This document shows positions 25,746 through 34,497 of a stretch of 64,000 bases of DNA, one piece after another. The DNA lies in assembly GCF_002561455.1 (NCBI RefSeq), contig NZ_NTUP01000004.1, positions 133,967 to 197,966 on the forward strand, given 5' to 3'. Under the pieces are notes generated by a model, which worked only from the letters and a program-made list of their open reading frames with translations, had not been told where the DNA came from and did not search any database. The DNA is from Bacillus sp. AFS015802. Its GTDB lineage: Bacteria > Bacillota > Bacilli > Bacillales > Bacillaceae_B. How positions within the stretch are numbered: the first letter of the stretch is position 1; every line of letters begins with the position of its first letter. Both the position numbers and the translations under genes were made by a program.

Positions 25746-26960
25746 TCATTGTGTAACAGAAGAACCGTCTTTTTGTTTTAAATGTTCGTTTGAGGATATC
25801 ATCGCTAGACAGATAGCTAATCCTGAGCAGAGCAAGAGGAAGAGTTTTCCTTCTGTGATAAATTGATAGGCTATAAGTGGCCCTAAAGCTGCCCCAAAGT
25901 CTACAGCGAGTGAATAGTAATTAATTAATGAAGTTTTCCCCTCAATTTGGTAAGCTTCGTCAGATACTAATGTATCGGTTAAGGTTGTGATAATGGTTGA
26001 ACAAATTAGTATGGCGATAATGATGAGACCCCATATTTTAAATGGGAGTTGGCTATCCATAAAAGGATATAAGCTTCCGATAATTAGTAAGGCGCTCAGA
26101 AGTATAGAATGCCTGCCCCATTTCCCGTCTGAAACCCTTCCTATAAATGGAGCCAAGAAGGGTTCCCATGCCCATCTCATTCCGAGAAGAAGCCCTGAGA
26201 CCACTCCTGAAGTTAATAGTATACCGTTAAAAGTCAAAGCCCCACCGTAATGCTTAGATAAGTAAAAACTAACAGTTGAAAGAAACACACCTTGTAGAAG
26301 GAAAGATACGATGAAACCTCTGAAAAGCGATAACTGGATACCCCTTTTTTTCAGAAGAGAGATCTTAATTATTCCCGATTCTTGTCTAGGTGATAAAGAC
26401 TTATAAGAGAGAAAATATATGAAAGGTATAGCTAAAAAGCATATACATGCAAATACCAGGCAAGTTAACTTAAGGCCGATTTGGTAGCATAAAAATCCCC
26501 CTATGGTCATTCCTGCTAAACTTCCTAATCGATAAGTTCCATTATACATCCCCATTAAGTGCCCCTTATTGGAATTGGTAGACAATTGCACCACCAGTAA
26601 TTGACCTGTAAGGCGTAATAAGGCCCATGCAAATCCCCATACACAACGAAGTATTAACCAAAATAGGAGCCCATTTAGGGAGAAAAAACCAATGTTTACT
26701 ATTATGGTTAAACAGATGGCTAGTAACAAGGAAAGTCTAAGATTTAAGGTTCTAGTTATAATAGCAGCAAACGGGTTAAGTGGTATACGAATTAAGCGAT
26801 TAACCGACAATAGGAGTCCCGCTTCTATTAGTGAAGATAATCCAGCTTCTTTCCAATAAAGGGGCAAAGCAATATACAGCATAGAATCTGTTAGCAAGCA
26901 AATACCTGTAATGAGAGCAGTTATTATTATGTTCGATTTACTAGATATTTTTCCCATCAA
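25746..26960 (-). CDS. MFS transporter
   Basis: A 404-aa protein with about 12 transmembrane segments. A motif-A-like loop near 65-80 is poorly conserved, and TLTDTLVSDEAYQ is in the C-terminal half. It starts at ATG 26960 with GGAGGAAATTG upstream. It is divergent from the LysR regulator 95 bases away, a common arrangement for a regulator-controlled exporter. The sequence does not show its substrate. Confidence 0.8.
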   Translation of the reverse strand: MMGKISSKSNIIITALITGICLLTDSMLYIALPLYWKEAGLSSLIEAGLLLSVNRLIRIPLNPFAAIITRTLNLRLSLLLAICLTIIVNIGFFSLNGLLFWLILRCVWGFAWALLRLTGQLLVVQLSTNSNKGHLMGMYNGTYRLGSLAGMTIGGFLCYQIGLKLTCLVFACICFLAIPFIYFLSYKSLSPRQESGIIKISLLKKRGIQLSLFRGFIVSFLLQGVFLSTVSFYLSKHYGGALTFNGILLTSGVVSGLLLGMRWAWEPFLAPFIGRVSDGKWGRHSILLSALLIIGSLYPFMDSQLPFKIWGLIIIAILICSTIITTLTDTLVSDEAYQIEGKTSLINYYSLAVDFGAALGPLIAYQFITEGKLFLLLCSGLAICLAMISSNEHLKQKDGSSVTQ

Positions 26961-27061
26961 TTTCCTCCCTCTCTTTCATAATTATTGTAAAAGAGATAAA
27001 ATAATAAGAAAAATATATATATTTTATAAATTCATAAATTTTATTTATAGGCGGGATGTTG

Positions 27062-27952
27062 ATGAATCTACACGCTTTACGCCAATTTATCAATGTAGTA
27101 CAGATGGGAAGTGTTACAAGCGCAGCAAAGCAGTTACATATTAGTCAACCTGCAATTACTATGCAAATTAGGAATTTGGAAAAAGAACTTGGTGTCACAC
27201 TTTTTAGAGCAAAAGGTCGGGGAATCGAGCTTACCGAGGCAGGTGGATTTATATATCAACAAGCCATTAAATTGTTTATTACAGAGGAGGAAGTAGAAAA
27301 GAAAATTCAACAATATACGACTGGGGAAGCAGGTAAGGTAAGAATTTTTGCTACAAATTTTCCGGCAAGTTACTTACTTCCTAAATGGATTGCTAACTTT
27401 AAAAAGCTTTATCCATCAGCTGAAATTACGTTGAATTCCGGTAATACTGAAAGTGGATTAGAAAAATTGGTCATGTATGAAGCCGATATTGCAGTAATTG
27501 CAAGTCCTTTTTCGATTCCCGATGAGATGGAAGCGATTGATCTGCTAGAAGACGAACTCTTTTTTATTGTACCTCGAGGCCACCCTCTAGGTTCAAAGGT
27601 TGTAGAATTTAAAGATCTTATGAATGAGTGCTTTATTCTAAGAGGAGAGGGAAGTTCCACTAAAGCTTTAATAGATTCGTTATGTCATGTCAGGCAAATC
27701 CACTTGCAGAATGCACCAATTCAAGTAGAGAGAATAGAAGAAGCGATTCAGATAGTTGCATTTGGATACGGTATTACTTTAGCACCAAAATTAGCTATTG
27801 CTCCTTATTTAAAAGCAGAGCTTATTGATATAGTTCACATAAAAGACCTACAACTTTCTAGAAAAATAAGATTGTGTATGCGTCGGGGTGTTGATTTAGC
27901 TCCGGCAGTGAGGAATCTAATTGATTTAATCTTACAGAAAAATGAAGATTAA
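27062..27952 (+). CDS. LysR-family transcriptional regulator
   Basis: About 296 aa, starting at ATG 27062 or ATG 27056. The winged HTH is MNLHALRQFINVVQMGSVTSAAKQLHISQPAITMQIRNLE by sequence order; the substrate domain begins near 90 (GKVRIFATNFPASYLLP) with the second-lobe block VERIEEAIQIVAFGYGITLAP. It probably controls the divergent MFS gene. The co-inducer is unknown. Confidence 0.88.
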   Translation: MNLHALRQFINVVQMGSVTSAAKQLHISQPAITMQIRNLEKELGVTLFRAKGRGIELTEAGGFIYQQAIKLFITEEEVEKKIQQYTTGEAGKVRIFATNFPASYLLPKWIANFKKLYPSAEITLNSGNTESGLEKLVMYEADIAVIASPFSIPDEMEAIDLLEDELFFIVPRGHPLGSKVVEFKDLMNECFILRGEGSSTKALIDSLCHVRQIHLQNAPIQVERIEEAIQIVAFGYGITLAPKLAIAPYLKAELIDIVHIKDLQLSRKIRLCMRRGVDLAPAVRNLIDLILQKNED

Positions 27953-28251
27953 TCTCTCTGCTTGGTTTGAATTAGAATTATAAAAATGCATGACCATCAA
28001 CTTTTTCATTGAAAAATGGAAATGAATTATTCTGACTATAACTTTTTTTATCTGATTATTAAATAAACACAACAGAAGGTGTACAGGATAGAAAAAAGCT
28101 TTATGCTGGGCAGATTTTTCTTGAATATGCTGATTGCCTTTGAAATAATTGGAACTAAGTTAAAGGTCAACTTAACGGAATATAATGAAATTAACATATT
28201 CCGATTTTTTTTCGTATAACTAACGTATGTAAAATTAGGAGTCGAATTTTA
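27953..28251. other. intergenic stretch with worn repeat pieces
   Basis: No gene is visible. CTGATTGCCTTTGAAATAATTGGAACTAAGTTAAAGG (28120-28157) repeats a segment seen near 20884 and 35862, and GTCAACTTAACGGAATA resembles the repeat tail. Confidence 0.4.
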
Positions 28252-28623
28252 ATGAAAAAAGTATTCTCGATTTTTCTTTTGATCTTATTAACTGCTTGTA
28301 CATCTGCTGAGAAAGAAATGGACATCATCCAACAAGTCGAAAAAGACTTAGAAACAATAGTCAGTTCGAATGCTATAAGTAAATCTTCTTCAAATCCAAA
28401 TGATTATATTAATGCTCATTTAGATGATTTTGAAAACATCGTTTCGAAAAAACAAATCACTCTGGACCACTTCCTTAAAAAACTTAAAAAAAGCGAAGAA
28501 AATGGTTTGGAAGAATATATTATGGCTGCTGCTTGTGTGGAAATCTTGGGAGATAAAAATCCAGTTTATGAGTGGTCAACGGGTAAAGAATGGTATGAAA
28601 AGTATTCTGCTAAAAAAGAGTAG
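28252..28623 (+). CDS. small lipoprotein, unknown
   Basis: A 123-aa protein with signal peptide and lipobox LILLTACTSA. The mature part is helical and lysine/glutamate rich (EKEMDIIQQVEKDLETIV; DHFLKKLKKSEENGLEEYIMAAACVEILGDKNPVYEWSTGKEW). ATG 28252 follows TAGGAGTCG. The EILG-x-KNP block recalls a small Bacillus DUF, not named with confidence. Confidence 0.65.
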   Translation: MKKVFSIFLLILLTACTSAEKEMDIIQQVEKDLETIVSSNAISKSSSNPNDYINAHLDDFENIVSKKQITLDHFLKKLKKSEENGLEEYIMAAACVEILGDKNPVYEWSTGKEWYEKYSAKKE

Positions 28624-28994
28624 TTCTAAGCAAAATCGCGAAACGATCCCTAGCCTATTATGTCTTTCAGAAAAGTAAGTATATTCGATTAATGGACAGT
28701 TTAATGCATATTGAAGAAAATAGAATCGGTTTTTGAAATAAATCAAGTACTGTTTTCGTTATCGAGAGAAGTTAATCGAAAATCTGACAAATGATCTCTC
28801 CAGCTTTATATCTTGGTACAAAGTAGGTGCAATCTAGAACTGATTGCACCTTTATTAATTGGGCTCCTTATTAGAACAACGCTGTTGCGTGAAATTAGGA
28901 AATAATGGGATAATTGAGTTGTATTCAAATAAGACAATTAAAGTATGTTAGATCGCATTGAGATGAGTAATGACTTACAAAACAGGTGATGTTT
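28624..28994. other. intergenic stretch before the regulator/MFS pair
   Basis: It contains a perfect hairpin at 28826-28850 (GGTGCAATC / GATTGCACC, 7-base loop) followed by TTTATTAATT, a likely terminator, then GGGCTCCTTATTAGAACAACG resembling the repeat edge. No gene is seen. Confidence 0.45.
28826..28856 (+). terminator. hairpin terminator
   Basis: A 9-base perfect stem GGTGCAATC / GATTGCACC and a T-rich tail TTTATT, upstream of the regulator gene. Confidence 0.6.
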
Positions 28995-30137
28995 ATGGAA
29001 GGTATCAAGCTTTTACCGGATGATTATATTGTGAAGTATCGATCGGAAGAAATCCAACTGTTACGAAAGGAATTTCAACTGTTTGAATGCTTGTTTAGGA
29101 ATCCATCCCGGGTCTATACAAGGGCAGAACTTCTGGAAGTGGTGTGGACGCAAGAGGAGCCAACTGATAGGACGGTTGATGACCATATTTACCGTGTAAG
29201 GAAGAAACTGAAGCCAATTGCTTCATGTATATGGATCGAGACGATAAGGGGCATTGGTTACCGGCTGAAGATTAGCAAGCAGGAAGATGTAAGTCCCTTG
29301 AAGCAGGATTATGAGGTGTCTTCTAGTATGGAAAGGTTATTTCACAAGTACCAGTTATATGGTCAGGGTGATGCCTTAAAGCTACTGGAGGAAAATCAAT
29401 CTGTTTTGGGGTTTGAACTCAAGCCGCAAAGTGTTCTCTATATTCAGTTTATGAAAGGCAATTTCAGATGGATCGCTGAGACAACTGACTTTTCATTTTG
29501 GGATAGATGTTTTTACTTACTTCACATTTACTCCTACATTGAGCACGATAAAACAAAATGCTTGGATTATTTTAAAAGAGCATTGGTGTCTGATAAGGTC
29601 CCAGAAGAACACCGTTTTGAAATGGAGTGGTTGAATCAATTAACGGTCCTTGGTTTTACCGGTCAGTGGGAGGAAGCCAAAAACCTTTTACAACAATCTG
29701 TCAAAGTCATTCAGGAAAAGAATGCAGAAGGATTCATACCAAATCTTTATTTTATAGAGCTTTACTTAATATTTTTACAAAAGGACCTTATGTGGGCTAA
29801 GAAAAGGATAAAGGAAATTGAAGTTGGGCTCAATCAGTATCCCTACTCAAGGGAGCAGGCAAGCTTTACCGTTATTCAGGGGATAGATTACCTGTACAAC
29901 GGGGATGAAGAGCAAGCAAAGATCTGCTTTGATCGAGGTATGGATCAGTTTATAGAAGCCAGATACATACCTGGGTTGTTCATTAGCCTCACCATCATCC
30001 TTTTCTTTCTATCTGATACAGGAAAGTATAATGAACTCCAGCAATATTACAAAACGCAATTAACGCAATATGAACTGGACTACAAGTTAACTGGATTAAA
30101 ATCTATCATTAGCCGTGAACTTAACGCTTTGCTCTGA
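28995..30137 (+). CDS. winged-helix regulator with helical-repeat domain (SARP/one-component type)
   Basis: About 380 aa from ATG 28995 (AGGTGATG upstream). Residues 1-90 are an OmpR/PhoB-type winged helix without a receiver domain: EIQLLRKEFQLFECLFRNPSRVYTRAELLEVVW, then DRTVDDHIYRVRKKLK and IETIRGIGYRLK. Residues 110-380 are alpha-helical with repeated W/Y/F spacing (SFWDRCFYLLHIYSYIEHDK; WLNQLTVLGFTGQWEEAKNLL), like TPR or BTAD domains. It is 56 bases before an MFS gene, so it probably controls that exporter in response to a ligand bound by the helical part. Confidence 0.75.
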   Translation: MEGIKLLPDDYIVKYRSEEIQLLRKEFQLFECLFRNPSRVYTRAELLEVVWTQEEPTDRTVDDHIYRVRKKLKPIASCIWIETIRGIGYRLKISKQEDVSPLKQDYEVSSSMERLFHKYQLYGQGDALKLLEENQSVLGFELKPQSVLYIQFMKGNFRWIAETTDFSFWDRCFYLLHIYSYIEHDKTKCLDYFKRALVSDKVPEEHRFEMEWLNQLTVLGFTGQWEEAKNLLQQSVKVIQEKNAEGFIPNLYFIELYLIFLQKDLMWAKKRIKEIEVGLNQYPYSREQASFTVIQGIDYLYNGDEEQAKICFDRGMDQFIEARYIPGLFISLTIILFFLSDTGKYNELQQYYKTQLTQYELDYKLTGLKSIISRELNALL

Positions 30138-30193
30138 TACTCCTCTGACATTCATTCATTATCATTTGGTAAAGAATGAATGTGGAGGTACTA

Positions 30194-31471
30194 ATGATGA
30201 AGAGAAAAAGTTCAATATGGAAAAATCCAGATTATATCAAGTTTTTTTCAGCAAATGCCCTTTCGAATCTAGGAAACTGGTTTGACTTTATAGCCGTACT
30301 TATTTTATTTAGGTATACATGGAACGCTGAACCTATGTTAATTGCTTTCATTCCTGTGATGTACGCTATACCAAGTACCTTATTTGGCCAGTTGGCAGGA
30401 GTACTTGCCGACAGAAAGGATAAGTTGAGAATCCTTATTTATTCCGATTGGATCAGAGGTGCCTTGACCTTATTACTTGTGTTCGTTTCTTCCCCATTTT
30501 GGGCATTGCTGGTTCTCCTCTTTCGCAATACGGTAGGTGTTGTTGGCCTTCCTGCACAGCAGGGCCTTATGCGAAAAATTGTAGATGAAGAGCATATTAT
30601 GAAGGCTGTTACCATCAATGGCAGCCTTCTTCAATTAGTTAAAGTAGTTGGCCCATTAATCGGGGGTTCGGTTTCAGGTGTCTTTACTCCAGACATTTCA
30701 ATTGCAGTTAACGCTGCTTCTTTCTTCATTTCAGGAATTATTTTTTCAATGATCACTAAGAAAAATCATATGAAACCTGAAGAAGTGAGTGGGGAAATTC
30801 AATTCTTTCGGTTATGGACAGAAGGTTGGGAACTAGTCCTAAAGAATAGAATCCTACTGGTCAGTATCCTTTACGGGATGATCATTACCTTGACCATTCA
30901 AATGATAGATGCTCAATTTGTAACGTTATTCAGTGAATTGTTTCCTGAAAAACCAGAAATGACAGGCTGGACCATTTCGGTAATCGGAGTGGGAGCGCTA
31001 CTGGCTGTTTTAGTCCTAACAAAAAAAGAAACTATTGATAGGTACGGGTGGTTTTTCGGAAGTGGTAGTTTAATGATTGGGATAATGGCTGGTGGATTAG
31101 GATTTCTAAATAGTGAAAGCCCTCTTACCATAGGCCTTTTTTTTGCATTTATAGGCGGTATTGGTACAGGGATCACCTTAACCGCTGTTAATTACATGAT
31201 ACAGAAAGAGCCCCCGAGAGAAGTAATTGGCAGGGTATCCGGCATAGTGGATTCGATGTTAAGTATCTTGTTTATTGCTGGGCCTCTCCTTGGTGGAGTG
31301 CTGATACAACAGCTTGGAGTGGTCCTGGTGTTTAGGGGCATCGGAGTGGTTATATTCTTATTAGGTATGGTGGGTATTGTTTTTCAGCAGATTATCTGGA
31401 AGAAGGAAAAATCTTTTTCAATAGATGAGCAGTCTGACACAAAGAGGGAACTTAAAAAGGAAGTAAATTAG
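30194..31471 (+). CDS. MFS transporter (MefA-like drug-efflux type)
   Basis: About 425 aa from ATG 30194 (GGAGG upstream), 12 predicted helices. Hallmarks are NALSNLGNWFDFIAVLILFRYTW, motif A-like GQLAGVLADRKDKLRILIYSDWIRG and a long central loop. These are typical of the macrolide-efflux-like MFS subgroup, to which the two exporters at 39069 and 52873 also belong. It is paired with the winged-helix regulator upstream. The substrate is unknown. Confidence 0.85.
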   Translation: MMKRKSSIWKNPDYIKFFSANALSNLGNWFDFIAVLILFRYTWNAEPMLIAFIPVMYAIPSTLFGQLAGVLADRKDKLRILIYSDWIRGALTLLLVFVSSPFWALLVLLFRNTVGVVGLPAQQGLMRKIVDEEHIMKAVTINGSLLQLVKVVGPLIGGSVSGVFTPDISIAVNAASFFISGIIFSMITKKNHMKPEEVSGEIQFFRLWTEGWELVLKNRILLVSILYGMIITLTIQMIDAQFVTLFSELFPEKPEMTGWTISVIGVGALLAVLVLTKKETIDRYGWFFGSGSLMIGIMAGGLGFLNSESPLTIGLFFAFIGGIGTGITLTAVNYMIQKEPPREVIGRVSGIVDSMLSILFIAGPLLGGVLIQQLGVVLVFRGIGVVIFLLGMVGIVFQQIIWKKEKSFSIDEQSDTKRELKKEVN

Positions 31472-31491
31472 AATAGGGCTAAGTATATCCT

Positions 31492-31527
31492 TATTCCATA
31501 AACGGGCAGGATAATGGAATAAGTATA
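31492..31527 (+). repeat. array repeat edge, tail only
   Basis: CTTATTCCATAAACGGGCAGGATAATGGAATAAG joins the usual 5' edge directly to the GGGCAG tail without a hairpin core. Confidence 0.55.
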
Positions 31528-31572
31528 CAATCACTTAATACAAAATGTTACAATTTGGTAGAGGTGAAATGA

Positions 31573-31734
31573 GTGAATATTTTTCTTTTTGTTATCGTTC
31601 ACATATTGGTAGGATTAGCATTAATTTATTTTTATGGAAGATTACCTAAAGCACTTACTGTTTTTGCATCTGTGTTTTTAACTATGAGTTTTCTTTATTG
31701 GGGAACAGTATTTATAAATTCATTGTTAAACTAA
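31573..31734 (+). CDS. small two-helix membrane protein
   Basis: A 53-aa protein from GTG 31573 with GAGGTGAAA 4-12 bases upstream. It has two hydrophobic helices (NIFLFVIVHILVGLALIYFYG and ALTVFASVFLTMSFLYWGTV) joined by RLPK. It is directly followed by a repeat hairpin, as are the larger genes of the array, so it is probably real. Confidence 0.55.
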   Translation: MNIFLFVIVHILVGLALIYFYGRLPKALTVFASVFLTMSFLYWGTVFINSLLN

Positions 31735-31775
31735 AGGGGGCGATTGCAGCACAGTGATTCGCCTTTTTTATTATC
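31735..31775 (+). repeat. array repeat with terminator-like hairpin (GGGGGCGATTGC)
   Basis: AGGGGGCGATTGCAGCACAGTGATTCGCCTTTTTTATTATCG. GGCGA and TCGCC pair, then a run of Ts; the unit doubles as a terminator for the small membrane gene. Confidence 0.65.
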
Positions 31776-31845
31776 GAAGTAAGCATTTCAGGAGTTAATT
31801 TATTGATAACATTAGACGGTAATAGTACATAAATGGGGGGTAACA

Positions 31846-32319
31846 ATGAATATCCGAATAGTGAAAGGGTCAGATTATTATACCTTAGCACCACTTATAA
31901 ATGAGTGGTGGGGTGGAAGGAATATGTCTGATATGTTACCAAAATTATTTTTTGACCATTTTAAAAATACAAGTTTTATTGCGGAAAAAAATGGGGAAAT
32001 TGTAGGCTTTCTAATAGGATTTCTATCCCAATCTCAACCTAAGGAGTCCTATATTCACTTTGTAGGAGTTCATCCTGAATTTAGAAAACACAATATTGGG
32101 AAAGAACTATATAATCAATTCATTAATGTAGTAAAACAAAATGGACGTAACATTGTCCGGTGTGTAACATCTCCTGTTAACAAAGTTTCGATTGCTTATC
32201 ACACTAAGATGGGATTCGAGATTGAAGAAGGCGATAAAAAAATTGATGGCGTCTACGTTAATACTAATTATGATGGATTAAATCAAGACAGGGTATTATT
32301 TATAAAACATCTGGAATAA
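31846..32319 (+). CDS. GNAT-family N-acetyltransferase
   Basis: A 157-aa single-domain acetyltransferase. The acetyl-CoA-binding motif is VGVHPEFRKHNIGKELYNQF (R-x-x-x-I-G-x-x-L), preceded by strand IVGFLIGFLSQ and followed by SIAYHTKMGFEIE. ATG 31846 follows GGGGGGTAAC. Substrate unknown. Single-gene unit. Confidence 0.88.
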   Translation: MNIRIVKGSDYYTLAPLINEWWGGRNMSDMLPKLFFDHFKNTSFIAEKNGEIVGFLIGFLSQSQPKESYIHFVGVHPEFRKHNIGKELYNQFINVVKQNGRNIVRCVTSPVNKVSIAYHTKMGFEIEEGDKKIDGVYVNTNYDGLNQDRVLFIKHLE

Positions 32320-32332
32320 TTATGATTTCTTC

Positions 32333-32416
32333 TTCAACTATTGGGGGCCATAACTTAAGATAAGCAAATTGATCCGGCAGTTACCCTTCTTCAATTATTG
32401 GGCAGGTTAATGGAAG
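32333..32416 (+). repeat. array repeat, ATTGCCC type (copy 6)
   Basis: CTTCTTCAACTATTGGGGGCCATAACTTAAGATAAG..., TTGATCCGGCAGTTACCCTTCTTCAATTATTGGGCAGGTTAATGGAAG. Its 5' flank CTTCTTCAACTATTGG is also present at 23583. Confidence 0.75.
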
Positions 32417-32499
32417 ATGCTTAAAGTTAACATATATTGGTTATGTAGCTTTGTTTTTAAATTATGAGTTGAACATTCGAACTTAAGGAGGAGTGTCCA

Positions 32500-33078
32500 T
32501 TGAGCAACACAGATATAGATTCTAAAGAAGTTCTGACTGTGCGTGGCACATTAACGTTTAAAGAATATAAAAAGTTCTCATCTTTTCATAGTAGAAGATG
32601 GGTTATATGGTTTACGCTTTCTACATTTATACTGTTCTTTGCTTTAAGTATTTACTTTCTTTATAATCCTGGAGACATTTTTTCTTTTGGAGAAATGGCA
32701 GCCATTTTATTTGTGAGTTCTACGGTTTCAGTTTTTATTTCAGGTATATTTTTTCTTTACACCAAAGCAGTTATTAGAATTAAAGCAAAAAGAGAATATA
32801 AGAGTGACCAATTGATAAAGCAAGAAATCATTTATTCAATTAGTAAAGATGGGATAAATCAAAATAGAGGTAGATCGATAAATTATATTGAATGGAATGA
32901 AATTGTTTTTGTTCGTGAACACTCTCCTATGTTTCTTTTATATGTGTCAAAAAACAAATCCATTGTACTACCGAGGAGATTTTTTGAATCAATTGAAGAA
33001 ATAAAGCTATTTAAACAAATTATTAGGGAGAATGTTTCATCAGAAAAAATAACATTATCTAAAGATTCCCTCCAATAA
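32500..33078 (+). CDS. YcxB-like membrane protein
   Basis: A 192-aa protein from TTG 32500 (AAGGAGGAG upstream). Two transmembrane helices (about 40-60 and 68-92) are followed by a cytoplasmic PH-like domain: IYSISKDGINQNRGRSINYIEWNEI and SIVLPRRFFESIEEIKLFKQIIREN. This is the YcxB family layout; function unknown. Confidence 0.75.
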   Translation: MSNTDIDSKEVLTVRGTLTFKEYKKFSSFHSRRWVIWFTLSTFILFFALSIYFLYNPGDIFSFGEMAAILFVSSTVSVFISGIFFLYTKAVIRIKAKREYKSDQLIKQEIIYSISKDGINQNRGRSINYIEWNEIVFVREHSPMFLLYVSKNKSIVLPRRFFESIEEIKLFKQIIRENVSSEKITLSKDSLQ

Positions 33079-33125
33079 AGGGGCAATATTTAAAGAACAG
33101 ATTAATGATCTCCTGCAATTATCCA
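33074..33125 (+). repeat. array repeat, worn copy
   Basis: AATAAAGGGGCAATATTTAAAGAACAGATTAATGATCTCCTGCAATTATCC: recognisable edges and inner GAT/ATC arms, but the GGGCAG tail is missing. Confidence 0.5.
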
Positions 33126-33151
33126 AAAAATATTTGTTGTGGGGAGAATTA

Positions 33152-33247
33152 ATGACAAAACCTATTGTGAAATTGAATGAGTATAGTTCTGAATGGGAAG
33201 ACCAATTTGATTATGAGAGAAAGAAAATTTTTGAAGCAGTACGATAG
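33152..33247 (+). pseudogene. N-terminal fragment of a GrpB-family gene
   Basis: ATG 33152 (GGGGAGAATT upstream) opens TKPIVKLNEYSSEWEDQFDY, the typical start of GrpB/UPF0157 nucleotidyltransferase-like proteins (about 170 aa), but the frame stops after 31 codons. The remaining 60 bases before the next repeat show no continuation in other frames. It is another gene shortened at a repeat. Confidence 0.55.
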
Positions 33248-33314
33248 ACCATCATATACCCAACAAAAAGAACCTTTATTATCGAAATTATCAAAAAATT
33301 GTTTGTTCCATTTT

Positions 33315-33382
33315 AGGGGGCTATAGCTGAAGGTCAATCTGGCAGCTGATCTTCAGCTTTTTTTGTTTAGTTAACGGAAGAA
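33315..33382 (+). repeat. array repeat with long terminator hairpin
   Basis: AGGGGGCTATAGCTGAAGGTC...GATCTTCAGCTTTTTTTGTTTAGTTAACGGAAG. The arms AGCTGAAG and CTTCAGCT are perfect and run into seven Ts; the tail GTTAACGGAAG is the shared 3' edge. Confidence 0.75.
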
Positions 33383-33423
33383 TAACTTAGAAGTGGAGCT
33401 TGAGAGTATGAAAGGGTGGTAAC

Positions 33424-33828
33424 ATTAGAAAATTAGCATTTATCGTTTTTATTATATTCCTTATTACGGCAGGGTGTAATGGTGGCGAAAGAGATGAAAC
33501 CCGTGTACTAAATGGAAATTCTAGATCTTGGAATGCGGAAATTGAAGTTGTCTTTACCAGCTCCGAAGAAGAGGATAAATACTATATTGGGGGGAACCTA
33601 AAATTCCAAAATAGCTATATTCCAAAAAAAGTTAAATATTATTTATCCTATCCCTCTGGAGAGGGTTCTGACATATCAAAAGGAAAAAACATTAAGATAT
33701 TACAAAGTGGAGGTTCAAGGCCTGGTACCAAAGATAAAATTAGTGACTTTGCTGAAAAGACAATTTTAAAGGTAGAGTGGGAAAATGAAGATGAAAAAAT
33801 GTTAAAGGAAACCATTAAATTGGATTGA
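33424..33828 (+). CDS. lipoprotein with apparent ATT start (tandem copy 1)
   Basis: A 134-aa frame with signal peptide and lipobox (FIVFIIFLITAGCNGG), then WNAEIEVVFTSSEEEDKYYIGGN and a C-terminal KTILKVEWENEDEKMLKETIKL. No ATG, GTG or TTG exists between the ribosome-binding site AAAGGGTGG (33411-33419) and the signal peptide; the first possible codon is ATT 33424. A second copy with the same start lies at 34498. The gene may use ATT, may be silent, or may have lost its start codon before it was duplicated. Family unknown. Confidence 0.55.
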   Translation: MRKLAFIVFIIFLITAGCNGGERDETRVLNGNSRSWNAEIEVVFTSSEEEDKYYIGGNLKFQNSYIPKKVKYYLSYPSGEGSDISKGKNIKILQSGGSRPGTKDKISDFAEKTILKVEWENEDEKMLKETIKLD

Positions 33829-33831
33829 ATG

Positions 33832-33912
33832 ACATTATTCAGTTATAGGAGCGTTTGCTAAATAAGCAGCCTCCCCTTTGTTCAAATAAAGGGCAGTTTA
33901 GTTTAACAAGGT
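33832..33912 (+). repeat. array repeat, GCAGCC type (copy 4, near consensus)
   Basis: CATTATTCAGTTATAGGAGCGTTTGCTAAATAAGCAGCCTCCCCTTTG, TTCAAATAAAGGGCAGTTTAGTTTAAC. Confidence 0.75.
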
Positions 33913-33956
33913 GTGTGCTTTAGATAATTGTAAAATCAATCGAGGAGGGGGGTATT

Positions 33957-34448
33957 GTGAAAAATTTTATTTCGAAACTCATAACTCTTTCTATAGTATC
34001 ATTGTTAGGTAGTATTTATTTTGTTGCAGTTGTATTTACTACTGAAAAAGGTATTGGGGAAATAATCTATTATGTAACCTTTATGTTTCCAGTTGTCCTA
34101 ATGTATATGTCCCCAAGTATTATTATTTCGTACATTGTGGACTTCATAAAAAAATATTTTCATAAAACAAATATCGCTTTTTCAATGTTAATGTATTTCA
34201 CTCTATGCCTTATTCTCTTCTATTTTCCATTTGTAATTATTGAAGATAATTCATTCTTTGCAATCTTTTATTTTTTGGTTATACCTGTTATTTACGGTGC
34301 TTTCGAGTTCTTTGTTCAAAAAAATTGGAAGGAAGAAATACGAACATTGTTTCAGCTTGAATTTAAGGAGGCGTTTGCTGAAGAAGCAGCCCCCTCCCTT
34401 CCAACTACGCCATTAAGCGTTAGCATCTGCAGCTCACGGGCAGTTTAA
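33957..34448 (+). CDS. membrane protein whose C-terminus is encoded by an array repeat
   Basis: A 163-aa frame from GTG 33957 (GAGGAGGGG upstream) with four hydrophobic segments (about 6-27, 36-62, 74-96, 100-118) and then KNWKEEIRTLFQLEFK. The last 27 residues (EAFAEEAAPSLPTTPLSVSI...) are the translation of the GCAGCC-type repeat at 34363, so the natural C-terminus has been replaced. Family unknown; probably a shortened gene. Confidence 0.5.
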   Translation: MKNFISKLITLSIVSLLGSIYFVAVVFTTEKGIGEIIYYVTFMFPVVLMYMSPSIIISYIVDFIKKYFHKTNIAFSMLMYFTLCLILFYFPFVIIEDNSFFAIFYFLVIPVIYGAFEFFVQKNWKEEIRTLFQLEFKEAFAEEAAPSLPTTPLSVSICSSRAV

Positions 34449-34456
34449 CGGAAGAA
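34363..34456 (+). repeat. array repeat, GCAGCC type (copy 5, inside a reading frame)
   Basis: AAGGAGGCGTTTGCTGAAGAAGCAGCCCCCTCCC, then TACGCCATTAAGCGTTAGC and ACGGGCAGTTTAACGGAAGAAC. An AAGCGTTAGC element resembles that of copy 1 (AAGCGATAGC). Confidence 0.72.
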
Positions 34457-34497
34457 CAACACTGAAATTATGCTTGAAAGTATGAAAGGGTGGTAAC

